From CAVVUC01 sp963751395 (GTDB taxonomy: Bacteria > Verrucomicrobiota > Verrucomicrobiia > Chthoniobacterales > Chthoniobacteraceae): a stretch of DNA of 64,000 nucleotides. Positions within the stretch are counted from its first letter, which is position 1. Every line of letters begins with the position of its first letter. The notes beneath the pieces were generated by a model. That model did no database searches and had not been told where the DNA came from. It was given only the letters and a program-made list of their open reading frames with translations. The stretch is taken from the NCBI GenBank assembly GCA_963751395.1, contig CAVVUC010000002.1, positions 1,116,001 through 1,180,000 of the forward strand, written 5' to 3'. Both the position numbers and the translations under genes were made by a program. Shown in pieces: positions 38,915 through 47,710 of this stretch.

Positions 38915-40853
38915 GTGCGCCCGTGAAGCGGGCGTCAACGCGGGTGGAAGTCCCGCCGGTGCAATTAGACGGTTCAGCACCGCAGACCGTGCCAACTGCG
39001 TCGCCGCGAGGCGGGGTGGGGAGCAGGCATGGAGTCGAACCGGCAGGTCGCAATGCACAGATGAACCACATAAATGAGCCTCGAAAAACACTCCCGGCAG
39101 CCGAGCCTCTCAAGAGTGGGCGAAGGCCGCAGAGTCGAGACCCAGACCAACCGTCGTGGGTTTTGACAATGGACCGGCGGGGTCTGCGTGGGCGACATGT
39201 CGCGAAGTGACGCGCGGGTAAACGGGGAGATCTGTCATGGCGGGTAAGCAAGACTCAACTGGCGGCACAACCCCAACAAAGGGGAAGGCCGTGCAGGCCA
39301 GGACAGAAGTCGGAGGCGTTCGTAGTAGTGATAATCCCGTGCCGGACCTCTGGTTCGGGCAACCCGCGGGGGAGCGAAGGGACGCCACTTGTTCCGCAGG
39401 AGCGAAGCGCAGGGAAGGACGTGGTGACGGCCCGCGAGGGCTACCAGCACCCGAGAAAGTCCGGCAACTGCAAATCACCCTGTATCGGAAAGCGAAGTCC
39501 AAGCCGGAATACCGGTTCTGGAGTCTATATGGAGAAGTGCAACGCGCCAACGTGCTGGCAGCAGCTTGGCGGCGCGTGAAAGCGAATGCAGGAGCGGCGG
39601 GGGTGGATGGAGTGAGCATCGAGGAACTCGCCGCCGATGCGCAGGTGGAAGCCGCGTGGCTGAACGCGCTGCAAGAGGAGCTTCACTGCAAAACGTACCG
39701 GCCCGCGCCGGTGCGCAGGGTGAAGATTCCCAAAGCCAGTGGAGGGTTTCGTGGGTTGGGGATTCCCACGGTGAAAGACCGCGTGGTGCAGATGGCGGTG
39801 TATCTGGTGCTGATGCCGATCTTCGAGGCGGACTTCCATCCGCGCTCCTTCGGTTTTCGGCCCGGACGGGGCGCCCACCAGGCGGTGGAGGTAATCCGGG
39901 AGGCATTGCGCATGGGCAAGACCGAGGTGGTCGATGCCGATCTGGGGCAATACTTCGACACGATCCCGCATCGGAAGCTGATGCGGCAGGTGGCCCGGCG
40001 GGTGAGCGACGGGATGATCCTGAAACTCATCAAAGCCTGGCTGCGCGCGCCGATCGTCGAGGAAGAGCAAGGCGGAGGCCGGAGGATGAAGGCCAACCCC
40101 TGTGGCACCCCGCAGGGCGGCGTCATCTCTCCCTTGCTGGCCAACATCTACCTTCATCCGCTGGATGAGGGCGTGAATGAATGCCGGCAAAAGCCGCGGA
40201 TGGTGCGGTATGCGGACGATCTGGTGATCCTCTGTCGGCCCGGAGAAGGAGAGGGGATGAAGGAGCGGCTGGCTCGGTGGCTGCAAAGCCGGGGGCTGGC
40301 CCTGAACGAAACCAAGACCCGAGTGCTCCAGAGCTGCGCGAGCGGCTTTGAGTTCCTGGGTTTCACCTTCCGCTGGCAGCAGTCGAAGAAGGGAACGCCG
40401 TATGTGCATACCGAGCCGAGCGCCGGCGCAGAGCAGGCGCTCCGGGACCGGGTGCGTGAACTCACCCGGCGTCCCACCACCTGGAGAGCGACTGGCGAGG
40501 TTGTGCGCGAGATCAACCAAGTGACCCGTGGCTGGAGCAACTACTTTGCTTTGGCCCACCACCACCGGAGCTTCGGGCAGATGAATCACTTCATCGCCCA
40601 CCGGCTGCGGCAATGGTTATGGCGCAAGCACGGGAATCCCTCGGGGAAATACCAGCGCTGGCCGGACCGCGAACTCTTCACCACGTATGGACTCTATCAC
40701 CTGCCGGCGACGCTGGCGTAAGACATCGCAAACCGACAAAGGAACTCGGAAAGCCGGATGCGGGAAAACCGCCCGTCCGGTTTGATGAGGGGCGGGAAGC
40801 AGACGGTCACTGGCCCGCGGGCCTCTCAATCCGTCGCTTCCCGCCTACTCTAC
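38915..40853 (+). mobile_element. Group II intron, complete
   Basis: 5' end GTGCGCCCG directly after the exon ...gaactcttg. Domain V is at 40751-40783 (agccggatgcgggaaaaccg, then cccgtccggttt), followed by a domain VI stem (ggggcgggaagc.../...gcttcccgcc) with the bulged A in cctActc, and the 3' end TAC at 40853. These ends are confirmed by restoration of the disrupted reading frame on the other strand. Length 1939 bp. It encodes one maturase. The insertion is within a gene but antisense to it, so splicing does not rescue the gene. Confidence 0.93.
39237..40721 (+). CDS. Group II intron reverse transcriptase/maturase
   Basis: 494 aa, encoded in intron domain IV. RT motifs: SGGFRGLGIPTVKDRVVQMA (RT1-2), VVDADLGQYFDTIPH (RT3), GTPQGGVISPLLANIYLHPL (RT4), RYADDLVIL (RT5, catalytic YADD) and GFEFLGFTF. 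Maturase X domain: REINQVTRGWSNYFALAHHH. It ends PDRELFTTYGLYHL without an HNH endonuclease, as in the endonuclease-less bacterial lineages, which insert using single-stranded or replication-fork DNA. All motifs are intact, so the intron may be mobile. The first 80 residues are poorly conserved and the real start may be later. Confidence 0.95.
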   Translation: MAGKQDSTGGTTPTKGKAVQARTEVGGVRSSDNPVPDLWFGQPAGERRDATCSAGAKRREGRGDGPRGLPAPEKVRQLQITLYRKAKSKPEYRFWSLYGEVQRANVLAAAWRRVKANAGAAGVDGVSIEELAADAQVEAAWLNALQEELHCKTYRPAPVRRVKIPKASGGFRGLGIPTVKDRVVQMAVYLVLMPIFEADFHPRSFGFRPGRGAHQAVEVIREALRMGKTEVVDADLGQYFDTIPHRKLMRQVARRVSDGMILKLIKAWLRAPIVEEEQGGGRRMKANPCGTPQGGVISPLLANIYLHPLDEGVNECRQKPRMVRYADDLVILCRPGEGEGMKERLARWLQSRGLALNETKTRVLQSCASGFEFLGFTFRWQQSKKGTPYVHTEPSAGAEQALRDRVRELTRRPTTWRATGEVVREINQVTRGWSNYFALAHHHRSFGQMNHFIAHRLRQWLWRKHGNPSGKYQRWPDRELFTTYGLYHLPATLA

Positions 40854-40984
40854 ATTTCGGAAAACGCAGCATCGTCCGGTTGATCGCAAACCAGGAGGAT
40901 CTGCCGGGGCTGAGTGGTTGCCTGCGGCAATTCCTCCGCCGCTACGCCTTCTGGCTCGCTGAGGACTGGTGCTTGCGTGCTCAT

Positions 40985-41277
40985 GAGGTCACCTCACCAC
41001 AAGCGAGCATCATGCCACGAAGAGGGTTTTGTTCAGATGCGAGAGGAAAAAGCCAGGCATCGGCCATCTGCGGAATGGGCAGGTCTGGCGAGTGCTTGGA
41101 ATCAGCGTCCGCTGTCAATGATGGCATCGGAAACACGAGTTCCAGCATTTGCGACCGACGACCGGAGGGACGCGTTGCACGAGTGCCACATTCTGAAAGT
41201 CAGGGACTCGCAGAACTCGTCCCTCCGATCAGGATACATCATTGCCGCCACCGGCAAAAACCCGCTTTGTAAGAGCC
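40985..41277. repeat. Spacer with an inverted-repeat element
   Basis: Between the HDOD start and the mutS stop. It holds a 65-bp segment bounded by perfect 10-bp inverted arms (cggagggacg at 41163-41172 and its complement at 41218-41227), which could form a hairpin or be another dispersed palindromic element. No gene is supported. Confidence 0.5.
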
Positions 41278-43821
41278 TCAGAACAGGGTCAACTGCGGAC
41301 GCTCGCCGGGCTTGGATTTTCGTTTGGCTTTCGGTTTTGCCGGCGGCGCTTCCGCGAGCGCGGGTTTGCCTTCGGCGTTGAGTTCGGCCTGCTCGAGGTT
41401 GCCGAGGATTTCCTTCGCGCGTGCGATGACTTCTCCCGGAAGACCGGCAAGGCGGGCGACCTGAATGCCGTAGCTTTTGTCCGCGCCGCCGCGAATGATC
41501 TTGCGCAGGAAGATGATCTGGTCGTTCCACTCGCGCACGGCGACGTTGAAATTCTTCACGCCGCTCCGGGTCATTTCGAGTTCGGTGAGTTCGTGATAGT
41601 GCGTCGCAAACAACGTGCGGCATTTTATTTTGTCGTGCAGAAATTCGGCGACGCTCCACGCGATCGAGAGACCGTCGAAGGTCGAGGTGCCGCGTCCGAT
41701 TTCATCCAAGATCACCAGGCTGCGCTCGGTGGCGTTGTTGGTGATGTTGGCGGTTTCGTTCATCTCGACCATGAATGTGGATTGTCCTCGCGAGAGATCG
41801 TCGCTCGCGCCGACCCTTGTAAATATGCGGTCGGCCAGCCCGATCTTCGCACATGCGGCTGGAATGAAACTGCCGGTCTGCGCCATCAGCACAAGCAGCG
41901 CGACCTGCCGGATGTAAGTCGATTTGCCCGCCATGTTCGGGCCGGTGATGATGAGCACGCGGTTGCCGTTGCCGTCGAGTTCGGTGTCGTTCGGGACGAA
42001 TTTCTCTTCCACCAAACTCTGGTCGAGAACCGGGTGGCGGCCGTCGGTGATGGAGATGCCCGTGTCGTTGGCCAGCTCCGGCCTGCAATAGCCGAAGAGC
42101 CGCGCGATTTCCGCAAGCGAACAGATGACATCGAGCGTCGCGATCGCCGAGGCGGTCTGCTGCAACTCGGAGAGGCTTTTCAAAACCTCGTCACGCAACT
42201 GCACGAAAAGGTCGTATTCCAAATTTCGCGCCCGCTCATCCGCGCCGAGAATTTTAGCCTCCACCTCCTTCAACTCCGGCGTGATGAAGCGCTCGCCAGT
42301 CGCGACCGTTTGTTTGCGATGCCAGTCCTTCGGGACCAGATGCAGATTCGATTTCGTGACTTCGATGAAATAGCCGAAGACGCTGGTGTAGCGCACCTTC
42401 AGCGACTTGATCCCGGTTGCTTCGATCTCGCGCTGCTGGAGCTGCGCGATCCAGTTCCTGCCCTCGGTCGTGGCGTTGCGCAGCTCGTCGAGCGCTGGAA
42501 AATAGCCGTCGCGAAACATGCCGGCTTCCTTCGTCGTCGCCGGAGGTTCATCGACAATGGCGCGCGCGAGCAGTTCGACGAGATGGGGAAGTTCGTGGAG
42601 GTCGGCGAGGATAGAGTGGCACAGGCTTTCAGCCTGTGAGCCTGTGTCGATCACAGGCTGAAAGCCTGTGCCACTTTGCAGCGCATCAAGATCGTTCTTG
42701 ATCTGCGGGATTTGCTCCAGCGAAGTGCGCAGCACCAGCAGATCGCGCGCATTGCCGCCGGTCTGAGTGAGACGTCCGACCGTGCGTTCGATGTCGCGGA
42801 TGGCCTTGAGCGTCTCGCGCAGATTCCCCAGCAGGAACGGCTGCGCGAGCAATTCACCAATGAGCTGCTGTCGCGCGGCGAGCGGTTCGATCGCGCAGAG
42901 CGGATGCAGAATCCAGTCGCGCAATTTGCGCGCTCCCATGGGCGTGACCGTGCGGTCGAGCGCGCCGAGCAGCGACGTGTCGCGACCGCCACCGCGCGCG
43001 GAGACGAGTTCGAGATTCGCCTGGGTCGTGGCGTCGAGGATCATGAACTGCGAGTTGCGATAGACCGAGAGGCGCGAGATGTGACTCAACGAGCGGCGCA
43101 GTTCCGTTTTCAAATAATGCAGGATCGCACCCGCCGCTCCGACCGCCGCGCGCATTTCCTCGCAGCCGAACCCGTCGAGCGACTGCACTTTGAAATGCTC
43201 GCGCAGCGTGTAGCAAGCCTGCTCGTGCAGGAACGTGTAGCCGTCGCGCATGGTGAGTCCGCGGAGGTCGCGGAACCGGGGTGCCTGCTCGTCGCTCACC
43301 AGCACCTCGGTCGGCTGGACGCGGGCGAGTTCATCGGCAAGTTCCTTTTCACCATCGAGTTCGGTGAGGCGAAAGTCGCCGGTCGTGAGATCGATGAACG
43401 CGAAGCCGAACCGCTCGCTTTTTCCGGCACCGGCAGCGACATGGACTGCTGCGAGAAAGTTGTTCCTCTTCGCGTCGAGCATCTGTAGGTCGGCCACGGT
43501 GCCGGGCGAAACGATGTGCGTGATCTCGCGCTGGACGATTTGCCCGCGTTGCGGTTCGCCGACCTGGTCGCAAATCGCGACGCGCTTGCCGGCCTTGATG
43601 AGGCGCCGGATGTAGCTCTCCGCCGCGTGATGCGGCACGCCGCACATCGGCGTGAGTCCGCGTTTGGTCAGCGCGACGTTGAGCAGCGCCGAAGCTTCCT
43701 TGGCGTCCTCGAAGAACATTTCGTAAAAATCACCGAGCCGGAACAGCAGCAGCGTGTCCGGAGGCAGGCTGCGCCGGATGCTTTGATACTGCTGCATCAT
43801 CGGTGTGAGGGATTCGGACAT
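41278..43821 (-). CDS. mutS: DNA mismatch repair protein MutS
   Basis: 847 aa. Mismatch-binding domain I (MMQQYQSIRRSLPPDTLLLF, LGDFYEMFFEDAKEAS with the Phe-x-Glu wedge in FYEMF), clamp and core domains, Walker A GPNMAGKSTYIRQ near 625-637, then DDLSRGQSTFMVEMNETANI and DEIGRGTSTFDGLS. C-terminal tail shortened and Lys/Pro-rich. Residues about 382-402 (TGFQPVIDTGSQAESLCHS) are an in-frame insertion encoded by a perfect palindrome and are not part of normal MutS. MutL is not in the window. Standard long-patch repair function expected. Confidence 0.97.
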   Translation of the reverse strand: MSESLTPMMQQYQSIRRSLPPDTLLLFRLGDFYEMFFEDAKEASALLNVALTKRGLTPMCGVPHHAAESYIRRLIKAGKRVAICDQVGEPQRGQIVQREITHIVSPGTVADLQMLDAKRNNFLAAVHVAAGAGKSERFGFAFIDLTTGDFRLTELDGEKELADELARVQPTEVLVSDEQAPRFRDLRGLTMRDGYTFLHEQACYTLREHFKVQSLDGFGCEEMRAAVGAAGAILHYLKTELRRSLSHISRLSVYRNSQFMILDATTQANLELVSARGGGRDTSLLGALDRTVTPMGARKLRDWILHPLCAIEPLAARQQLIGELLAQPFLLGNLRETLKAIRDIERTVGRLTQTGGNARDLLVLRTSLEQIPQIKNDLDALQSGTGFQPVIDTGSQAESLCHSILADLHELPHLVELLARAIVDEPPATTKEAGMFRDGYFPALDELRNATTEGRNWIAQLQQREIEATGIKSLKVRYTSVFGYFIEVTKSNLHLVPKDWHRKQTVATGERFITPELKEVEAKILGADERARNLEYDLFVQLRDEVLKSLSELQQTASAIATLDVICSLAEIARLFGYCRPELANDTGISITDGRHPVLDQSLVEEKFVPNDTELDGNGNRVLIITGPNMAGKSTYIRQVALLVLMAQTGSFIPAACAKIGLADRIFTRVGASDDLSRGQSTFMVEMNETANITNNATERSLVILDEIGRGTSTFDGLSIAWSVAEFLHDKIKCRTLFATHYHELTELEMTRSGVKNFNVAVREWNDQIIFLRKIIRGGADKSYGIQVARLAGLPGEVIARAKEILGNLEQAELNAEGKPALAEAPPAKPKAKRKSKPGERPQLTLF
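42615..42675. repeat. Palindromic repeat inserted inside mutS
   Basis: Perfect 24-bp inverted arms (agtggcacaggctttcagcc... and complement) with a 13-bp centre. Translated in the mutS frame it gives the 'GTGFQPV' peptide familiar from dispersed palindromes in Planctomycetes and Verrucomicrobia. Length and position keep the mutS frame open. Confidence 0.9.
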
Positions 43822-43922
43822 TGGAGGGGGGACTTTAGGCGCTCAACCGGCGGCGATCAAGAACACGGAAAGCTTCGCGGAGAGAATCAGGAAGCCGGGG
43901 AAGATGCGTGAGGAGCATCGAT

Positions 43923-45182
43923 TCATGATGCCCTCGCCTCCTCGTGCGCGACGAGGTCGGTGTCGCGCGCCAGGCCGTGCATTCCTGCGATCCAGACAAC
44001 GCCGGCGAGCAGCATCACCGTGGAGACGGCAAAGAAGCTGAGGTTCCATGTGCCGTGGTCTTTGATCCAGCCGATGAGCCAGGGCGAAAGCGCGTCGCCG
44101 AAGAGATGGATGACGAGGATGTTCAGCGCAAACGCAGACGCGCGGATCGAGGAGGGCGTGACATTGGCGAGCGCAGTGTTCGACGGGCCGATGTTCATGA
44201 ACAGGAAAAACATCGCGACGAAAATGAATCCCCACGCCAGCGGAAACGGCGTGTAAAGCATCGCGATGGTCGCAGGGAAGCCGAGCAGCATTCCCACACC
44301 CGAGACGAGAAAGTAAGAACCCGGGATGCGCGCCCGAAGCCTGTCGCCAAGCCAGCCGCCAAACAGCGTCGCAGTCAGCCCGGCAACGACGAGGATGCCG
44401 CCGAAGATCATATCGACCTGCGCCAGAGGCAGGCCGCGCGACTCGTGGATGTAAGTGGGAGCCCAGACCGACAGGCCGCCGATGGCAAACGTCATGGCGG
44501 TCTGGGCAACGCAGTTCATGATGAACGACGGAATTTTGAACAGGCGCTTGTAATCAGCGATGCCGGGTTTCTTCTGTTCAGCAGAGGATGAACGGCGCGG
44601 TTCGGGCATCAGCCAACAGATGGCCGCGAGCAGAAGCCCCGGCGGCGTGACGAGAAAAAACGCCCATCGCCAGCCGAGATAATGATGCACGACTCCGCCG
44701 AGGGCGTACCCGAGCGCGCTGCCGACGGGAATCGCCATGAAAAACCAGGAAAGCACCTGTCCGCGCCGCTCCACCGGATAGAGATCGCTGATGATCGTCG
44801 GAGCCGCCGGGCCGTATCCCGCTTCGCCGATTCCCAGAAATACGCGGGTGAAAAGCAGGGCCGTGAAGGTCGCAGCGAGTCCGGTGGCGCCACTCGCGAG
44901 ACTCCAGAGTGCCACGCTCAATCCAATGATGATCCAGCGCGAAAACCTGTCCGCGAGCACTCCGAAGAGCGGCGCGGTGAGCATGTAGCTCACGAGGAAC
45001 GCCGTCGTGAGCAGGCCGGCTTTTCCGTTGGCGTTCGGGTCGCCTTTCAGGAACTCGTCCTTAATCGCCGGCACGATCGACGCGAGGATGTAGCGGTCGA
45101 GGTAGCAGAAAAGGTTGATGCACAGCAGCAGGGCGAGCGCGCGGCGCGCTGCCGATCTTGAAAAGGCTGTGGGTTCGTTCAT
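43923..45182 (-). CDS. MFS transporter, spinster-like
   Basis: 419 aa from MNEPTAFSRSAARRALALLL; the frame continues 10 codons upstream. Twelve membrane helices are readable. MFS signatures: LFCYLDRYILASIVPAIKDE at TM1, GVLADRFSRWIIIGLSVALW in the TM2-3 loop, and RVFLGIGEAGYGPAAPTIIS, the GEAGYGPAA form typical of spinster-type/hexuronate-like transporters. Predicted inner-membrane secondary transporter; substrate unknown (sugar, organic acid or lipid). Divergent from the acyltransferase gene across 100 bp. Confidence 0.9.
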   Translation of the reverse strand: MNEPTAFSRSAARRALALLLCINLFCYLDRYILASIVPAIKDEFLKGDPNANGKAGLLTTAFLVSYMLTAPLFGVLADRFSRWIIIGLSVALWSLASGATGLAATFTALLFTRVFLGIGEAGYGPAAPTIISDLYPVERRGQVLSWFFMAIPVGSALGYALGGVVHHYLGWRWAFFLVTPPGLLLAAICWLMPEPRRSSSAEQKKPGIADYKRLFKIPSFIMNCVAQTAMTFAIGGLSVWAPTYIHESRGLPLAQVDMIFGGILVVAGLTATLFGGWLGDRLRARIPGSYFLVSGVGMLLGFPATIAMLYTPFPLAWGFIFVAMFFLFMNIGPSNTALANVTPSSIRASAFALNILVIHLFGDALSPWLIGWIKDHGTWNLSFFAVSTVMLLAGVVWIAGMHGLARDTDLVAHEEARAS

Positions 45183-45282
45183 GGCCGGGGTGTGGTTTAC
45201 CGGCCCAATCACGGCGACGCGAGGGTTTTTCGTCGCTCAAAAAACTTGGTGACTTCGAGTCTTGGTGGTTAACTCCCGCCGC

Positions 45283-47541
45283 ATGTTGCTGGCCCTCGGA
45301 AAAATCATCGCGCGCATCGTCTATCGCGTGACTTCGGTTGGCGCGGAGAAACTTCCCGCCGGAGGTTTCCTGCTGCTGCCGAATCACGTCACCTGGGTGG
45401 ATGCAATCGTCTTGCAGATCGCCTGTCCGCGCCCGATCCGGTTCATGGTTTACGAGCCGATCTACAATCAGCCCGCGCTGAACTGGCTGTTCCGGCTGAT
45501 CAAGGCGATTCCCATTTCTCCGCGCAAGGCAAAGGAGGCGATGCGCGAAGCCGCGGAACGCATCCGGCAGGGAGAGGTCGTCTGCATTTTTCCCGAAGGC
45601 GAACTGTCGCGCACCGGCATCCTGCTGCGGATCAAGCGCGGCTACGAAATCATCGCCCGCGAGGCCGACGCGCCGGTTGTGCCGGTCTGGCTGGATCAAT
45701 TATGGGGATCGATCTTTTCGTTTTACGGCGGGAAGTATTTCAAAAAAATCCCGCGCAAGTTTCCGTATCCGGTGATGGTCGCTTTTGGCGAGCCGATCCC
45801 GCACGACCGCGCCGACATCATGACCGTCCGCGAGCGCATGCTGGCGCTTGGGGAGACCTGCTACCAGCAACGTCCGCTGCTGCGCGGTCATCTGGCCGAG
45901 GCGAGCCTGCGCGGGTTGAAGCACCGACAGTTCGGCGTGGCGATCATCGACGGCATGGATCACAGCACGATCACACGCGGCACGCTGCTCGCGGCTTCGA
46001 TCGCGCTGTCGCGGCATCTGAAGAAGCATTGCGCGAACAAACGCATCGCCACCGTGCTGCCCACCGGCAAGGCCGCGGTGATTGCCAATCTCGCGGTGAT
46101 GCTCGCGGGCAAAGTGCCGGTGAATCTCAACTTCACCGCAGGCAATGCCGCGCTGGAGGCGGCCATGCGCATTGCCGATCTCGACGACGCGATCACGGCG
46201 ACCGCCTTCGCCAAAAAGCTGCCTGATTTTCCGTTCCCGAAAAACGTCATCCATCTTGAAAAAGTCATGCCCGGGCTGAAGAAGGCGGTCGTCCTGTGGC
46301 GCGTGCTGGTTTTCCTGCTGCCTTGGCGCGTGCTTGCTTGGATGCTTGGCCTGCCTTCGGTTGGCGACCGGGAGGAAGCGGTGGTGCTTTTTACCAGCGG
46401 CAGTTCCGGTGAACCGAAAGGCGTGGTGCTCAGCCATCGCAACATCCTCGGAAACGTCTCGCAGTTTTCGACGATGCTGAACCTGGATCAAAGCGATGCC
46501 ATTCTCGCGTCGCTGCCGTTTTTCCACAGCTTCGGCTGCACCGTCACGCTCTGGTATCCGATTCTCGATTGCGTGCGGCTCGTCACTTATCCGAACCCGA
46601 TCGAGGTGGTGAAGAACGCCGAGTTGATCGAGCGCTACGGAATCACGATGCTGCTGGCGACTCCGACGTTTCTGCGCAGCTACCTGAGAAGGGTTGAGCC
46701 GAAGCAGTTGGCGTCGCTGAAGATCATCGTCACCGGAGCCGAGAAACTGCCGGACGAGCTGGCGGCGGCTTTTCAGGAGCGATTCGGGAAAGAGGTGCTG
46801 CAAGGCTACGGCCTTACCGAAACCGCGCCGGTCGCAAGTGTGAACCTGCCGGAGCCGGAGGCAAATGCGGAAAGCGGAAAGCGGAATGCGGAACTGAAGG
46901 GCGCGGAAGCGGTAGCTCCTCAGCAATCCAAAATCCAAAATCCAAAATCTAAAATCGGCCCCCCTTTGTCCGTCCAGCCGTCAAACCGGCTCGGCTCCGT
47001 CGGCAAGCTCGCGCCGGGAATTGCGGCGCAGATTCGCGACCCAGACACCGGCGCGGTGCTTTCGTTGCAGGACTCCGGGATGCTCTGGCTGCGCGGCCCG
47101 AACATCTTCGAGGGCTACCTCAACGACCCGAAGCGCACCGCCGAAGTGCTGCATGGCGAGTGGTTCAAAACGGGAGACCTTGCCCGGTTCGACGAGGACG
47201 GATTTCTTTTCATCGAAGGCCGCCTTTCGCGCTTCTCGAAGATCGGCGGCGAGATGGTTCCGCACGAAACGCTCGAATCGAAAATCAGCGAGGTGCTCGC
47301 GCTGAAGACGGACGACCGGGCGATCGCGGTTACCGGCATTCCCGACGAATCCAAGGGAGAAGCGCTCGTGGTGCTCTCGACACAGGAGATCGACGTCGCC
47401 GAGATGCGCGCGAAACTTTCCGAAGCCGGCGTGCCGAATCTTTGGATTCCAAAGCGCGTGCAGCGCGTCGAGCAGATCCCGGTTCTGGGTTCCGGCAAAC
47501 TGGATTTGAAGGCGTGCAAGGAAATGGCGATGGCCGGGTAA
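45283..47541 (+). CDS. Acyltransferase / acyl-ACP synthetase fusion (Aas-like)
   Basis: 752 aa from ATG 45283 (MLLALGKIIARIVYRVTSVG); a TTG seven codons upstream is possible. PlsC domain first: NHVTWVDA (H-x4-D) and FPEGELSRTG. Then an AMP-forming ligase: LFTSGSSGEPKGVVLSHRN (P-loop), GYGLTETAPVASVNLP, LWLRGPNIFEGYL, GDLARFDEDGFLFIEGRLSR. E. coli Aas reacylates lysophospholipids and activates fatty acids to ACP; the same is expected here at the inner membrane. Residues about 527-562 hold an Asn/Lys/Gln-rich insertion (AESGKRNAELKG...QNPKSKI) derived from repeat DNA. Confidence 0.9.
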   Translation: MLLALGKIIARIVYRVTSVGAEKLPAGGFLLLPNHVTWVDAIVLQIACPRPIRFMVYEPIYNQPALNWLFRLIKAIPISPRKAKEAMREAAERIRQGEVVCIFPEGELSRTGILLRIKRGYEIIAREADAPVVPVWLDQLWGSIFSFYGGKYFKKIPRKFPYPVMVAFGEPIPHDRADIMTVRERMLALGETCYQQRPLLRGHLAEASLRGLKHRQFGVAIIDGMDHSTITRGTLLAASIALSRHLKKHCANKRIATVLPTGKAAVIANLAVMLAGKVPVNLNFTAGNAALEAAMRIADLDDAITATAFAKKLPDFPFPKNVIHLEKVMPGLKKAVVLWRVLVFLLPWRVLAWMLGLPSVGDREEAVVLFTSGSSGEPKGVVLSHRNILGNVSQFSTMLNLDQSDAILASLPFFHSFGCTVTLWYPILDCVRLVTYPNPIEVVKNAELIERYGITMLLATPTFLRSYLRRVEPKQLASLKIIVTGAEKLPDELAAAFQERFGKEVLQGYGLTETAPVASVNLPEPEANAESGKRNAELKGAEAVAPQQSKIQNPKSKIGPPLSVQPSNRLGSVGKLAPGIAAQIRDPDTGAVLSLQDSGMLWLRGPNIFEGYLNDPKRTAEVLHGEWFKTGDLARFDEDGFLFIEGRLSRFSKIGGEMVPHETLESKISEVLALKTDDRAIAVTGIPDESKGEALVVLSTQEIDVAEMRAKLSEAGVPNLWIPKRVQRVEQIPVLGSGKLDLKACKEMAMAG
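46863..46965. repeat. Repeat-derived in-frame insertion in the Aas-like gene
   Basis: aatgcggaaagcggaaagcg followed by caatccaaaatccaaaatcc-type short tandem repeats, typical of this genome's intergenic simple repeats (a similar gcggaatgcgga stretch occurs at 33615-33650). It encodes a hydrophilic loop between GLTETAPV and SVGKLAPG, two blocks that are otherwise close together in ligases of this family. Confidence 0.75.
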
Positions 47542-47600
47542 CGCACGCGAGCCGACGACCGCATGGGGGGCGGCGTGTTTGCGAATCACGCCGTCTCAAT

Positions 47601-47641
47601 GTTCGCGGCGAGCCGCCGCGAACAGCACGCGAGCCGCGTGC
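47601..47641. other. Two hairpins upstream of lysA
   Basis: gttcgcggcg-agc-cgccgcgaac (47601-47623) has a perfect 10-bp stem, and a second one, gcacgcg-agc-cgcgtgc (47625-47641), a 7-bp stem with the same AGC loop. They lie in the 170-bp gap between the Aas-like gene and lysA. They lack T-runs, so they could be a weak terminator, an mRNA stabiliser or a REP-like repeat. They do not look like a lysine riboswitch. Confidence 0.6.
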
Positions 47642-47710
47642 GCTACCCGGAACGCGTTGTGCGCAAACTTTGCCCTTTGCTCTTTCTTTCCGGCACTTAC
47701 ATTCCCCGCC

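Larger units (their letters stand above)
37810..40984 (-). pseudogene. Pseudo-receiver/HDOD gene split by a group II intron
   Basis: Removing the plus-strand intron at 38915-40853 restores one minus-strand frame of exactly 412 codons from ATG at 40984 to the stop at 37810. N-terminal part: MSTQAPVLSEPEGVAAEELP...RQILLVCDQPDDAAFSE, joined at GAA AT|C AAG to IKSSQIAGRDIVRVASAGEV and VDAVVSNLRNLSES, a degenerate receiver lacking the phosphoacceptor Asp. The HDOD domain follows (FVNSGQAALNRRISNPVEAV, LLHDFGLLLLASSLPERYK). Because the intron lies antisense, it cannot splice out of this mRNA. A truncated protein could still start at GTG 38832. HDOD proteins act in signalling and regulation. Confidence 0.88.

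Noticed and set aside
47542..47710. Lysine riboswitch upstream of lysA
   Set aside because: Only simple GC-rich hairpins are present; the multi-helix lysine-binding junction and its conserved loops are absent.
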